Shown here piece by piece: positions 32,956 through 42,723 of a DNA stretch of 64,000 nt. Made by a program: the position numbers and the translations under genes. Under the pieces are notes generated by a model. It saw nothing but the letters and a program-made list of their open reading frames with translations, did not search any database and was not told the DNA's origin. Origin of the DNA: Choristoneura fumiferana (taxonomy: Eukaryota > Arthropoda > Insecta > Lepidoptera > Tortricidae); the NCBI RefSeq assembly GCF_025370935.1, contig NC_133482.1, forward strand, positions 16,622,162-16,686,161. Direction: 5' to 3'. Every line of letters begins with the position of its first letter. Positions within the stretch are counted from its first letter, which is position 1.

Positions 32956-33265
32956 GCAGAGGATAAACTGACCCTGGCTACGTAGAACGGACGGATTTTA
33001 GGACACATCTAGCGCAGTTGGAAGTGGAGCTGGAGAACATAAGGTGGCATATTCAGGAGTTAAGTGAAATACATAGAGAGGGAGAGGCACCATCATCTTA
33101 GACTCGGGCCACCTTCTGTACTTCCGCGAGGATGATCAAACATCACAGGGTGGCGTAGGGTTCCTTGTTAATAGATCCCTCTCTAACAACATTAAAGAGA
33201 TCTCCAGTGTGTCGAACAGGGTAGCGTACCTGATACTTCGGCTATCAAAACGATGTAGCATGAAG
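32956..33265 (+). pseudogene. RTE LINE endonuclease N-terminus
   Basis: Frame 1 reads K-L-T-L-A-T-stop, then L-A-Q-L-E-V-E-L-E-N-I-R-W-H-I-Q, L-S-E-I-H-R-E-G-E. The next frame (33092-33265) continues I-I-L-D-S-G-H-L-L-Y-F-R-E-D, Q-G-G-V-G-F-L-V-N-R, S-N-R-V-A-Y-L-I-L-R-L-S-K-R. This is the start of the AP-endonuclease domain of RTE elements. One single-base loss near 33088 joins the second and third blocks; another shift and a Trp-to-stop change lie near 32970-32990. Everything 3' of about codon 105 is missing. Confidence 0.85.
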
Positions 33266-33497
33266 TTTATTTAGTTGCTTGCATACTTGCTTCTTTGAAA
33301 TGATTATGGTTCACGCGAGCGAAGCATGCTCACTTGCAAGCTTGCTTAAATGTTTGCTTGCATGCTTGCTTGCTTGCATACTTGCTGCAAGCTAGCTTAA
33401 ATGATTGCTTAAATGCTTGCTAGCATGCTTGCTTGATTGCTTGCTTCATTGAAATGTTTATGGTTCACGCGAGCGTAGCCGCGGGTAAAAGCTAGTT
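33266..33497 (+). repeat. (GCTT)n-rich array ending in a HEL terminus
   Basis: Irregular GCTTGCATGCTTGC repeats carry two copies of TTATGGTTCACGCGAGCG about 158 bp apart (33305 and 33463). The second copy continues into TAGCCGCGGGTAAAAGCTAG, a HEL end. Confidence 0.6.
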
Positions 33498-33542
33498 CAA
33501 AATATAAAAGTGACATGGCATTTCTAATTGTTTTATATACTT

Positions 33543-33720
33543 ACTAGTATATTCCCGCGGCTTCGCTCCTCTCCCCCTATTCTGCTATTCGGGGCGGAGA
33601 CAAACTCTACAATCCACACATCAAAGATCATAATAATCTGTCCAGCTGTTCTCGAGTTATAAATGGTGTAACTAATCCAGCTTGTTCTATAATGTATGTA
33701 GATTTAATATTCCTTTGCGG
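33543..33720 (-). mobile_element. HEL-related fragment
   Basis: Begins ACTAGTATATTCCCGCGGCT and contains CTGTCCAGCTGTTCTCGAGT and AATGGTGTAACTAA, elements of a Helitron-like family. Confidence 0.55.
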
Positions 33721-34174
33721 CAAATTTTGAGAACCACATTGCGTTTGTGGGGTTATTTCGGAATACAGAGATTGAAAAAATCTGTAATTATGGATATTAC
33801 TAACGAAATAAAAAATAAATATGAATGGGGAATTTCAGCCTAAAAAGAAAATATGAACCTTGAGCCAAATTATAATAAAGTCCACCTTTTCAATAACACG
33901 CAGAATAACCCCGCTATATTCCGAATAGCCCCTGTGCAAAAAAAAATAAGTAACTAGTTTTTGAATACCAATATTTTCATAAATCGATCATATTTTAGAA
34001 ACTTTTTATATAGTATTTAAGATCGATTAGTGGAAACGACAGAAATATCCTAAGACTTTAATATAATGTACCAACTCGGAGTAATTAACGAAATTACAAA
34101 CGTCATGTCAACTCATCAAAAATCCACGTGAATTTACCCCAAAGCACCTTACTCTGATCTGCTGCTGACGGAAA

Positions 34175-34535
34175 AATTCTACCACCTGCTGTAATCTAGT
34201 CCTCACTTATTTCTGTTAAAAAAAGAGATTGCCTGTGCCCTTAGTGTAAGTTTTCGGTTACAAAATACGTCTCGATCGCGTTCGCGTTAAGATCTCAATT
34301 TGTATGGAAACACGAACAGCGCCTCTAGCGGAACGTTTGCGATGTTCGTGTTTCCATACAAATTGAGATTTTACGCGAACGCCATCGAGACGTATTTTGT
34401 AACCGAAAACTTACACTAGGGGTACTGGAAGAGATCGCTCTGGAATGATAGGGCCGCATTGCTACCGCCTACCGCCTATTGTTACTATTTGTGGTGTAAG
34501 ATGTCATTGTATTGTATTGTAAACAAAATATGAAG
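34175..34535 (+). mobile_element. Family T copy interrupted by a MITE
   Basis: TACCACCTGCTGTAATCTAG at 34180-34199, then, after the MITE, TACTGGAAGAGATCGCTC and a tail ending in TTGTATTGTATTGTA. Comparison with 19256-19432 shows the two halves belong together. Confidence 0.75.
34244..34416. mobile_element. 173-bp MITE with TA duplication (Tc1/mariner-like)
   Basis: Ends GTGTAAGTTTTCGG and CCGAAAACTTACAC; the inverted repeats run about 75 bp per side with a few mismatches. TA lies on both sides (34242-34243 and 34417-34418), the target duplication of Tc1/mariner transposons. It sits inside family T. Confidence 0.85.
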
Positions 34536-34950
34536 AATTATAAAAATATTGCTTTATCTAATAAATTCTCAATATTTTATAGTGATTTAATATTCCGTCA
34601 GGTCACGAACCCAAATGCCCATTTAGAAGAGGGTTGAAGATTTTTTGAGGAAATCAGAAGTCGAGAGCGTGATGGAGTCATTTCCTGTCCCGCTTTCAGA
34701 GAATATTGCCACGGTTCGCGAGTTACTGGCCCTTTACTACGAAATGCAAAATTCGTACTTCGTGTATTGCCGTCCCGCTAGCGCTTATATCATTTAAAAC
34801 GAGAGTGAGAGGGACGTTACGATACGAACTTCGATTTTCAAATTTCGTAGTAGCCCTGCTGCTGCTATGTTCAAGTCTCAGTAATATTATAAAAGTAGAG
34901 GGTAAGTAAAGGGTAAGTTCGTGAGTTGGGTTTGTGTGTCAGTCATCTTT
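34536..34950. other. Unassigned sequence
   Basis: An imperfect foldback (CTACTACGAAATGCAAAATTC near 34733 and AATTTCGTAGTAG near 34840) may mark another MITE of about 120 bp. No gene. Confidence 0.4.
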
Positions 34951-35255
34951 CTACAAGCTTTTCTTTAGCTTGCCCTGTTTATTTATTTATTTGTTTATTT
35001 GTTTGGGTCAAATCTTGGAAGCTAAATTTGACCCACTTCCAGCGGTCCGATTGACTATATATTTGGCATACTTATGTAAATTTGGTGACATTAGATACAA
35101 TAATCTGGTAGTGACATCTTAGTGGTCCTGCCAGGATCGTCTCCGCAGGAGGGAACTCCTCAATGGTTAATAGTACCGACTTGAAATTTGGTATGGATAT
35201 GCAGTTTAGATGACAATGCAAGTACAGTCAACAAAAAGTACCTAAAGTCAGCAAA
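34951..35255 (+). repeat. Dispersed repeat, ACAAGCTTTT family
   Basis: Shares ACAAGCTTTT, TTTGGCATACTTATGTAAAT, CAATAATCTGGTAGTGACAT and CAGTCAACAAAAAGTA with 40571-40880. Non-coding; type unknown. Confidence 0.7.
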
Positions 35256-35326
35256 AAAAACTTGTATTAAAAATGAAGTTTTTAATAGAAACTTATTTAA
35301 TCGAGGAATATGTTTTAGGTAAATAC

Positions 35327-35460
35327 CATAAACGGGACTTATCACGTTAAACACACAAGTAATATTTACTCGACGTTTCGACCACATTACCATCGGCCGT
35401 GGTCACGAGAAGACGAGTAGTGGTGGAGTGGAGTTGAGTCTACTGGTGACCACGACCAAT
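35327..35460. repeat. Dispersed repeat with CGTTTCGACC motif
   Basis: CGGGACTTATCACG, GTAATATTTAC, GACGTTTCG and CGTGGTCACGAG are shared with the repeat inside both copies of the 3.1-kb duplication (53.73 and 56.91 kb). Confidence 0.6.
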
Positions 35461-35482
35461 GTTATGTGTTTAAAACAAAAAA

Positions 35483-35678
35483 ATATTAAATTATATTGTA
35501 ACGGATAACTCACGTCTAAAATTGTGTTTAGCTCGCAGTGCGGTGGCGCGTAGTGCGCGTGTTGCGGCAGCCGCCAATTCGTGTGCTCCTATTGAAGAAG
35601 GGCTACGAAATATCCCGAAACATGTCGAGCTAAACTCTATTTCCGACGTGAGTTATCCGTTACAATATCATTTAATAT
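35483..35678. mobile_element. 196-bp foldback with 34-bp arms
   Basis: 35483-35516 and 35645-35678 are inverted copies with one mismatch (core AACGGATAACTCACGTC). The interior shares CATGTCGAGCTAAAC and GAAGGGCTACG with the 25.5-kb element and adds a GC-rich stretch. Confidence 0.85.
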
Positions 35679-35989
35679 GAGTGAGTCTCATGTACATAGA
35701 AATATTATGTCTATCAAATTTGAAGTCTAGCTGCTGTGGTTAGGTTAGGCTTTGCATTTTCTGAGTGAGTTCTGTACAAAATAATTAAGATTTCGGACTA
35801 TTCTCAATGGTTGTGCTATACAGGTTTAGGTTTTCGGTTCCAGCAAATTTCATTTTTTTTTTTAATGGCTGTGTCTTTGTATTGCGTCGTTCACTTAGAG
35901 TTTTTTTAATGCTTAAAAGGTGTAGCAGACTAGAGTCTTTGATATTATTTTTAGCCTGATAACTCTACGTTCCTGACCTAGCCTAGAAA
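35679..35989. other. Unassigned sequence
   Basis: No feature recognised. Confidence 0.4.
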
Positions 35990-36283
35990 GCCGTAGTGGC
36001 CTAGATAGCGCCGTAGTGGCCTAGTGGTTTGACCTATGGCCTCTCAAGCATAGGATCGTGGGTTCAAATCCCGGCTCGCACATCTGTTTTTCGAAATTCA
36101 TGTGCGAAATTACATTTGAAATTTACCGCGAGCTTTATTGTGAAACATGCACATGGGAAGCAATTCAACAGTGTGTGTGAAGTTCCCAATACGCACCGGG
36201 CCTTCGTGGGAACTACGGCTCAAGCCTTCTCATTCTGAGAGACCTGTGACCAGCAGTGGGACGTATATAGAGTGGGACGAAAC
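35990..36283 (+). mobile_element. SINE-A with duplicated head
   Basis: GCCGTAGTGGCCTAG occurs twice in a row at the start, then GGGTTCAAATCCC (box B, one change), the usual body, and CCAGCAGTGGGACGTATATA. A short tandem duplication of box A is unusual among the copies here. Confidence 0.82.
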
Positions 36284-36813
36284 GGTCGGCTGGCCAGCAA
36301 AAGGATCCTAACAATCCTATCCTGGATTATAAAGAGAAAGGACCCTTAGGGTCTCGTTTTTTTCTTTTTAGTTACGGAACTCATAAAAGATCATCTCATT
36401 TTCAAACGGACCCTATCTACCGTTTATTTTAATCATAGGGAAGCGCGCAAACAAATCCAAAGCTTCAAACACAGTTCCGAAAATCGTAAAACGGGAACTT
36501 TACCGAAAAGGTGCGGAATAAAAAGTTTGCGACTTGGAAATTTCCTGGAACATTGCCACTGTAAAAGTACTGTCGCGGGCGAAAACATTGACGCTGTAAA
36601 GTACAGTCGGGGGCAACAAAGTTGAGCTGTGCCTACGGTACTGTCGGCGATATAACCATTACGGCTGCGATAGCACAGACGTCGTAAACTTGCGTTTTAG
36701 GGCCACAAAACTAGCTAGGAATAAATATACAAATTTAACAAAACATCTATTTGTATTTAAAAAAAATCGTAAGTGGTAGGTATGAGTGTGTATTTTTTAA
36801 CTTTTCACACTAA
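36284..36813. other. Unassigned, with irregular short repeats
   Basis: 36340-36400 has family G traces. 36550-36690 contains GTACTGTCGCGGG, GTACAGTCGGGGG and GTACTGTCGGCGA at irregular 35-45-bp spacing, a degenerate tandem pattern. Confidence 0.4.
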
Positions 36814-37187
36814 AGCAGTTGTCTCAACGCCGGCAACGAAACGATTGGCTATCGACTATTTTCTCGGTCAAACGGAACAAAAGATTTAATCTTGTGTGAG
36901 TAAAAGAGACACATATATTAATAGTTGATCGCTGGCTGTTCATACTGCCGGCGAGAACTCGCTCTTACTCTCTACCTTTTGTCACGGAAACAAGAGCTAT
37001 AAAACTTGCTGAGCCATAAAACTAGCTCAGCGATGTTAGCTTGGCCGCCGCCCCGCTCAAGCAAGTGGAAGCGAGTAATCGCCCATCGCAGTCGAACACG
37101 CTTACAGCCGAGCGACAAAACCACAAAACTACACTCGCTACTCACTCTACTCGCTTCTCACTCATCGTCGACGGTGGGACAAGTGCC
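36814..37187 (+). mobile_element. 374-bp MITE with TAA duplication
   Basis: Ends AGCAGTTGTCTCAACGCCGG and CGACGGTGGGACAAGTGCC are inverted. TAA flanks both sides (36811-36813, 37188-37190), fitting a PIF/Harbinger-type 3-bp duplication. The 106-codon frame at its right side is not a gene. An inverted copy is at 47400-47800. Confidence 0.75.
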
Positions 37188-38030
37188 TAAAACGGCTAAA
37201 CTGTATTCGGTAGACGTACGATGTACGATGGTTGTCGATTATATTTATTTATTTATTTTTGCAGGTTTTGGAGGAGTAAATTATATATTTGTAATTGGAA
37301 TAAGCCAATTATTAGTTTTCATATGATACCTTTATTATTCCAATAAAATACTATTTTAATCCCGCCCTTCATTTATGATTATTTTCACGGAGGCTATTTT
37401 GAAATATCTACCCTATTTTACTCCGACAGTTTTGACAAATTAAATGATACCTTATGATGTTGAAAATTGTCCAGTGTATAGCCTACAGAGACGACCAAAG
37501 ATAATAGACATAATATATATTTACACACATAATGTTCTAAAAACAACCGTCCTTCGGGCAATCAGGTAGAAACATCACCCGATATGGTCCATTTTACATG
37601 AAAATAACTTATAAAAAAACCTGTATCTTCATGCACCGGTGCCGGTTTTCAACTATTCGCAAACTCGCTAAGCGAATGCAAAACTTAACTTAACTCTTCG
37701 AGATTTAATGGCCCCAGAAAGGGCAAACTTTTCTAATTTATTCATAACACGAAATCCTCGCTTGTGAAGTTGCAAGAGTTTTTGTTAACAATACGGATGA
37801 GCATTCAAACGGACCGGCAAGATCGTTAATGCTCGGCTTTTTAACGGAGTTAAGTTTAGGTTGAATCTATGTTGATGATTGTATCGCTTCACAGGACTAT
37901 TGTACGAATAAAGCTTTTGTAAAAAAGGAGGCGAAAGAGCAAATCTGACTAGTATATTTTATACTTTTTATTTATTTTTCATACTTTTCTTGTCGGTTGT
38001 GCTATAAGAGCTAACTACGTATATACTAAC
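37188..38030. other. Unique-looking sequence, no gene
   Basis: 37620-37880 is non-repetitive within this window and moderately CG-containing. No splice-bounded open frame found. Confidence 0.4.
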
Positions 38031-38196
38031 AGCCTTATTCATAAAAAGTTAGAGCCTCCTTGAAGGCTCCTTGAAGGCCCGCTGCTAGCAAGCGTTTATG
38101 AATCATACTTCTTGACAACCGTCTAACAAGCTTAATCAGTCTGCTAAGGAACAGACCGATCAAACCTCAATTAAGGATTTTTTATGAATAAGGCTG
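38031..38196. mobile_element. 166-bp MITE with TAA duplication
   Basis: CAGCCTTATTCATAAA and TTTATGAATAAGGCTG are perfect inverted ends; TAA flanks at 38028-38030 and 38197-38199. PIF/Harbinger-like by duplication size (inference). Confidence 0.85.
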
Positions 38197-38211
38197 TAAA
38201 TTTCCAGTTGA

Positions 38212-38432
38212 CGAGGACAATCCTATAGGACAACTTGTACAAAAACACCGTTTTAATGACCGTATCTTTTGATTGCGTTGAATGACAAGTTTGATTTTTT
38301 ACTCATCCATGGGGTAGAAACCTGATTATTTGGTATTCATTTCAGCTTAATACGTCTCTGCTTTCCTGAGAAATAGGATCAGGAAAGATGGCCAGACGTA
38401 CAGCAAAATTATCCTAGAAGGGTTTTGTTATT
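38212..38432. repeat. Family G internal fragment
   Basis: CTTTTGATTGCGTTGAATG and GCTTAATACGTCTCTGCTTT correspond to the interior of the 43.4-kb copy; termini missing. Confidence 0.5.
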
Positions 38433-38548
38433 TGCCGACTGAGGTATGGAATCTTTTTAACTAAAGACCGAATGGTCTCTATCAAGGCACAGAAAGCTTG
38501 ATTTTTCCCCCTCACACGTTACTCCCACCCAGGTGGAAACACACTGCC

Positions 38549-38747
38549 AAAATGCGACATCAACGACACGCCACGCAACGCGTGTTCTTATAAATCTATC
38601 CCATACAGTTACTATGGCCAGGAAGAGACATAAGACATACCACGTCGACACGGGGCGTGTCATATATATCTGCACCTGATTGCTTTAAATGTGTGGGGTT
38701 TCTTAGTACTGACACGCGTTGGGTGGCTGGCGTCGCGTCGCATTTTT
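38549..38747. mobile_element. 199-bp CpG-rich foldback
   Basis: AAAATGCGACATCAACGACA...ACGCGTGTT and its imperfect complement (38711-38747) form the arms. Richer in CG than the surroundings. Confidence 0.65.
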
Positions 38748-39157
38748 TAACCACCGACGCAAAAAGAGGGGTGTTGAGGTAAACGTCCACTTGTCGGTAT
38801 CGTACGCATCGGACGCATCGCACGCAACGGATCGTAGTATTCTTTGTATAGAAACTCATATAAGTGCGTCCACCGGTCCGCATCGTAAGCATCGCACATT
38901 TCTATACAAAGCAACAAATCCGATACGTCCGAAGAACGTTTATAAGATTGACCGCTATGTGTCTGTGTGTCTGTCTGTGGCACCGTAGCTCATAAAGGGG
39001 TGGACCGATTTTAAATGCGGTTTTTAATTGAAAGCCGTTTTCTAGCGATGGTTTTTAGACATGTTCTAACAAACTCGGTTTAGCCGTTTTTGAGATATTG
39101 AACTTTGAAGTGACAATGTCGGGGGTATTCCAACTTTTTGTTGGTTAGGTTAGTTAG
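38744..39157 (+). repeat. Family D copy split by an insertion
   Basis: TTTTTTAACCACCGACGCAA start, interruption at 38776-38941, then GATTGACCGCTATGTGTCTG to GTCGGGGGTATTCCAACTTT. The halves rejoin to the family consensus. Confidence 0.75.
38776..38941. mobile_element. 166-bp CpG-rich insertion in family D
   Basis: Contains CGCATCGGACGCATCGCACG, and the internal inverted pair TTTGTATAGAAA / TTTCTATACAAA. A MITE-like foldback; target duplication not clear. Confidence 0.65.
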
Positions 39158-39289
39158 ATACACAGTAACATAATTATAAATAAACAAACCACATCCACTC
39201 GTAAATAAAATGGCAGAAAGTGCTCCCTAAGAATAAACTTAACCTCTCGTATGTCCAGTATTGTCCAGACACGGATAAATGTGCAAAAG

Positions 39290-39400
39290 GTATAATAGGG
39301 GTGTTATAAGTCTGACCGCTATGTGTGTCCGTGTATCTGTGTGTCTGTCTGTCGCACTATAGCTCTTAAACTGGACCGATTTGAATGCTGTTTTTTGAAG
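39290..39400 (+). repeat. Family D fragment
   Basis: GGGGTGTTATAAGTCTGACCG through CTGGACCGATTTGAATGC; right half missing. It lies only about 130 bp after another family D copy in the same orientation. Confidence 0.65.
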
Positions 39401-40570
39401 TGTATTTGTACCTTCATTCTACAAACTCTAAACTTTTTTCACAAATTTGCTTTCAAAACCTCGTTTCGTTTTGTATTAAAATATCTATCCAATCACAGGG
39501 GGATTACGCCGTCACCGTGTTGCAAATTGCCTTTACAGAGGATCCTTTGGCACATTTATGAAGTTAGCGCTCGCGACGACGATTTTTGTGGTAATTTTAT
39601 GGTGTTTGAGAAAGGGGGATTACTCTGCTGTTGTTTCTTGAGCTAAGTAGATTGCCGTTGGAATAAAAAGTTTTACTAAGAGGTTCTTATTCCTGTGTTA
39701 TCCGAACAGCTGCGGGTTTTTCCTGAGCGTTACGTTTAGGCATGTTAAATATAGGTTAATAAATCAATAAAAATTGTCTAGGCTACAAAATTTACCGATT
39801 ATAATGTACTTAATTGTCAATTAAAAACAAAATTTACCATAAAATGATTTTGTAATTTTCATGTTTCCCGCTCGTTTACTGTTGTAACTTGCGTTTACTA
39901 TAGTTATTATATAAGTAATAAAGTTTATTTATAAGTAATAAAGTTTATGAAAAAGTTTAGTTTAATTTTTCTTAAATTGTGTACGTATTTTATTCAATGA
40001 GCATCTAGTAGTGAATATTGTATGCAACGTTAAATAAGTAAATATAAAAAAAGCTCGTGCCATCTTCTGCTTACGATGTTCGCTTTGTAACCCACGCCAC
40101 TCGCCTTTTTTGATCCCTTTTATACAATTTTTGTACAAAATACTATTCATTTTAAGAATCTAGCAGTAGAAAACATACTGTATCAACGTTGTATGAGTGA
40201 ACCCGCGTGTAACAGTGTTATAAAATACTATTATAATTTAATAAGAACCAAGTTGTAGAAGAATAATTATATGCATGTAGTCAACGTTGTATGAACAAGT
40301 AAAAAAAAGCTTGTTGCGTGTTTTTACGATGTGAGCCAACAGTTTCCATTCTGCTGAAACAAATACCCCCACTAAGTCATGTAAAAGCATTCAGGATAAC
40401 GTAAACCATCTCAGCTTTGAGCCACGTGCAGCGGTAATCCGTGCAAATTGCATCTCACATACGTGTAACGTTGGCCTTAACAGGATCTATTGTTTCTTTT
40501 ATGCTATCATTAAAACATTAACAGCAAAAAGTTGATCGCAGTATCGTAGCTTGTCTTCGCATTATTTTTT
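39401..40570. other. AT-rich stretch, nothing recognised
   Basis: 39912-39950 holds a short direct repeat (AGTAATAAAGTTTAT twice). The 107-codon frame at 39323-39646 begins in family D and has no domain. Confidence 0.4.
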
Positions 40571-40880
40571 ACAAGCTTTTATTTAGTTTCACTTGTCCTG
40601 TTGTCTGTCTGTAATCAAATCTTGCAAGTTAAACTAGAGCAACTCCCAGTAGTCGAAATGTCTTGAAATTTGGCATACTTATGTAAATTGCGTGACAATA
40701 CAATAATCTGGTAGTGACATACCGGTAGTCCGGCCAGGATCGTCTTCGCACGACATAACTCTTTAACTGTTAATGGCATGGACTCGAAATTTGGTATGTG
40801 AATGTAGTTTAGGTGATAATGTAAGCACAGCCATCGAAAAGTACAGTCAGCAAAAAGTTTGTAGAAAAATATTTTTTTAC
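40571..40880 (+). repeat. Dispersed repeat, ACAAGCTTTT family
   Basis: Second copy of the family at 34951-35255, with GCAAGTTAAACTAGAGC and GACTCGAAATTTGGTATG. Confidence 0.7.
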
Positions 40881-41404
40881 CAAAAACTTATTTCTGCTGC
40901 CGTTACAACAGCTCTAAGTGTTTTATAGAGACCGCTGCTGCCAACTCTAATATAATTTAGGTCCCGTAGTCGCTTTACAACCACGTCTTATTCTAAAATT
41001 GGGCACGGTACGGACGACGCAAGTATGTACAGTCTAAAAACGGTTAGCAAAAAAGTCGGAAAGAAAAAAAACTTACGGCAACTTATTCTTTCCCGTATAA
41101 AACCCACTTTCCAAGGGCAAAATATGAAACGGAAACTTAATAAAATCGCTCTTTGTAATAGACGCGTTGGACCTTTAATTAAATCAGCTTTTGTTTTGAT
41201 CCCCATTATGTTGGTCCTAAACAAGCAGTAAATGTGTTTAATTATCCAAAATCAATTCCCGGCCGTTAATTGTTAGCGGCAGAAAGCGATACATTTGGCG
41301 ACGGTCGTTTTAACGAGGTTATTTGGAGCTCCGGTTTTTGTTATAAGGTTTTTAAAAATGATTATTGATTATTATGTACAATAAAGAGTTTTACAATACA
41401 ACAC
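40881..41404. other. Unassigned, family T scrap
   Basis: TGTACAATAAAGAG at 41375-41388 is the family T 3' end; the rest is unassigned. The opposing 68- and 78-codon frames near 41.0-41.2 kb have no domain. Confidence 0.4.
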
Positions 41405-41690
41405 AATCGTCGAAGAACTAAAGTCACCGACATAGCTGGAAAGGTAAGCTAGTTGAAGTAGCAAATGGGCAGGCCACATCGCTCGAAGGACAGATAACCG
41501 TTGGGGGAGAAAAGTCTTCGAGTGGCGACTGCAAACCGGAAGACGAAGCATTGAAAGGCCTCCCACGGGTCGACATCATGAGAGTTGCGGGCAACCTGTG
41601 CATACAAGTGGCGAGTTGTCTTTCATTGTGGCGTTCTAAGGGACGCCTTTTGTTCAAAAGTGAACTCATTCTGGTTGATGATGGTAATGA
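41405..41690 (+). pseudogene. RTE LINE 3' end
   Basis: R-R-R-T-K-V-T-D-I-A near the start, then (another frame) G-H-I-A-R-R-T-D-N-R-W-G-R-K-V-F-E-W-R-L-Q-T-G-R-R-S, with the tail side diverged. Several frameshifts; ends near a GATGATGGTAATGATTG tail. Confidence 0.8.
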
Positions 41691-41699
41691 TTGTATGTT

Positions 41700-41912
41700 T
41701 GATAACCAAGATACCTAGCGGATTGGACGACCAACTTGAAAAGGCGTCCTGCCAGACCTAGACGGTGATGGCGGGATGAACACTGGACTAATTATGGAAG
41801 GACTGGCCCTTGCACATATGCAGTGGATAAGGAGGAGTGGAAGTGTCGGGGGAGGCTTTTGCCCGGAAGTGTGACGTTTACATAAAAGGCTAACAATAAT
41901 AAAAATAATAAT
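41700..41912 (+). pseudogene. RTE LINE 3' end, (AAT)n-tailed subfamily
   Basis: Decayed C-terminus with G-E-A-F-A in CGGGGGAGGCTTTTGCCCGG and an AAAGGCTAACAATAATAAA tail. It belongs with the 1-112 and 17.1-kb copies by its tail type. Confidence 0.7.
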
Positions 41913-42099
41913 ACCGTACATTCGGAAGACGTTTAAAAGTTACTGTTTCTCTGTATCACTTAGGTTAACAATAAAATTAGGTAAGAAGAATACATATTCA
42001 AATGCTAGCTTCATCCATACAATTGGCCCACAAATTGTATGCAGAATTAATCCGAACATAAAATGAATTACAAAAAGTAAACTAAGCGACTTAATAAAA

Positions 42100-42325
42100 T
42101 AAATGGTCACATCGCCTCTCAAGCAGAGGATCGTGGGTTCAAGTCCGGGCCCGTACCTCTGACTTATTAGAAATTCATGGGCAAAATTACCTTTCAAACA
42201 TCGTGACATCTGCATAAACTTGCGAAGTTTGTGTGTGAATTTCTCAATCCGCACGGAGCCCGCGTGAGAATTACAGCTCAAGCCCTCTTATTCTGCAAGG
42301 AGACGTGCGTCCTGTAGTGGGACGT
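42100..42325 (+). mobile_element. SINE-A, diverged
   Basis: CGCCTCTCAAGCAGAGGATCG, GGGTTCAAGTCCGG (box B), and a shortened body and tail GTAGTGGGACG. Box A lost. Confidence 0.7.
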
Positions 42326-42723
42326 TTCCTCTACAGTTTACATGTCTCAATTGATTCTAGTGAAATCAGTCTTTCGGTTGAAAACGTAAATAATACATTA
42401 TTTCAGATATTTTGTGAGCTTTGCAGCTCATACAACCAGATGTAGTTTATGTTAGTCGAACAAAATGAATCATTTATATCGGGTGGAACCTTGGTGCTAC
42501 TATAATGTCACGTATCTCGTACTTTTGTCAAGGAAATCATAATGAAATTGATTATGAAAAGGACCCTGATACATAAATAAGTTTAATGGACTTTACCACC
42601 AAATTGCGATATAAGGATACCTAAAACACATCAGCTGACTACGATACTAATAATAAAAACTATTATTATTATTCTTGGTACGGACCCGGTCCTTTGGCGG
42701 CCGGTGGCCCGGAGTGGAAGCAA
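42326..42723. other. Unassigned sequence
   Basis: A GC-rich 42-bp stretch at 42678-42719 (CCGGTCCTTTGGCGGCCGG) is the only local feature. Confidence 0.35.

Larger units (their letters stand above)
32167..34150. mobile_element. Composite 2-kb element with 20-bp inverted ends
   Basis: AAGGTGCTTTGGGGTAATTC (32167-32186) and its complement with one extra base (34130-34150) bound the unit. Both arms carry repeated GGGGTTATT/AATAACCCC motifs. An RTE 5' fragment and Helitron-like ends are nested inside. I see no transposase; the arms without insertions total about 0.9 kb. Confidence 0.65.

Noticed and set aside
36814..37326. 106-codon frame and Ser/Arg-rich peptide near 37.0 kb as a gene
   Set aside because: It lies on the right half of a MITE and reappears, reversed, at 47.4 kb.
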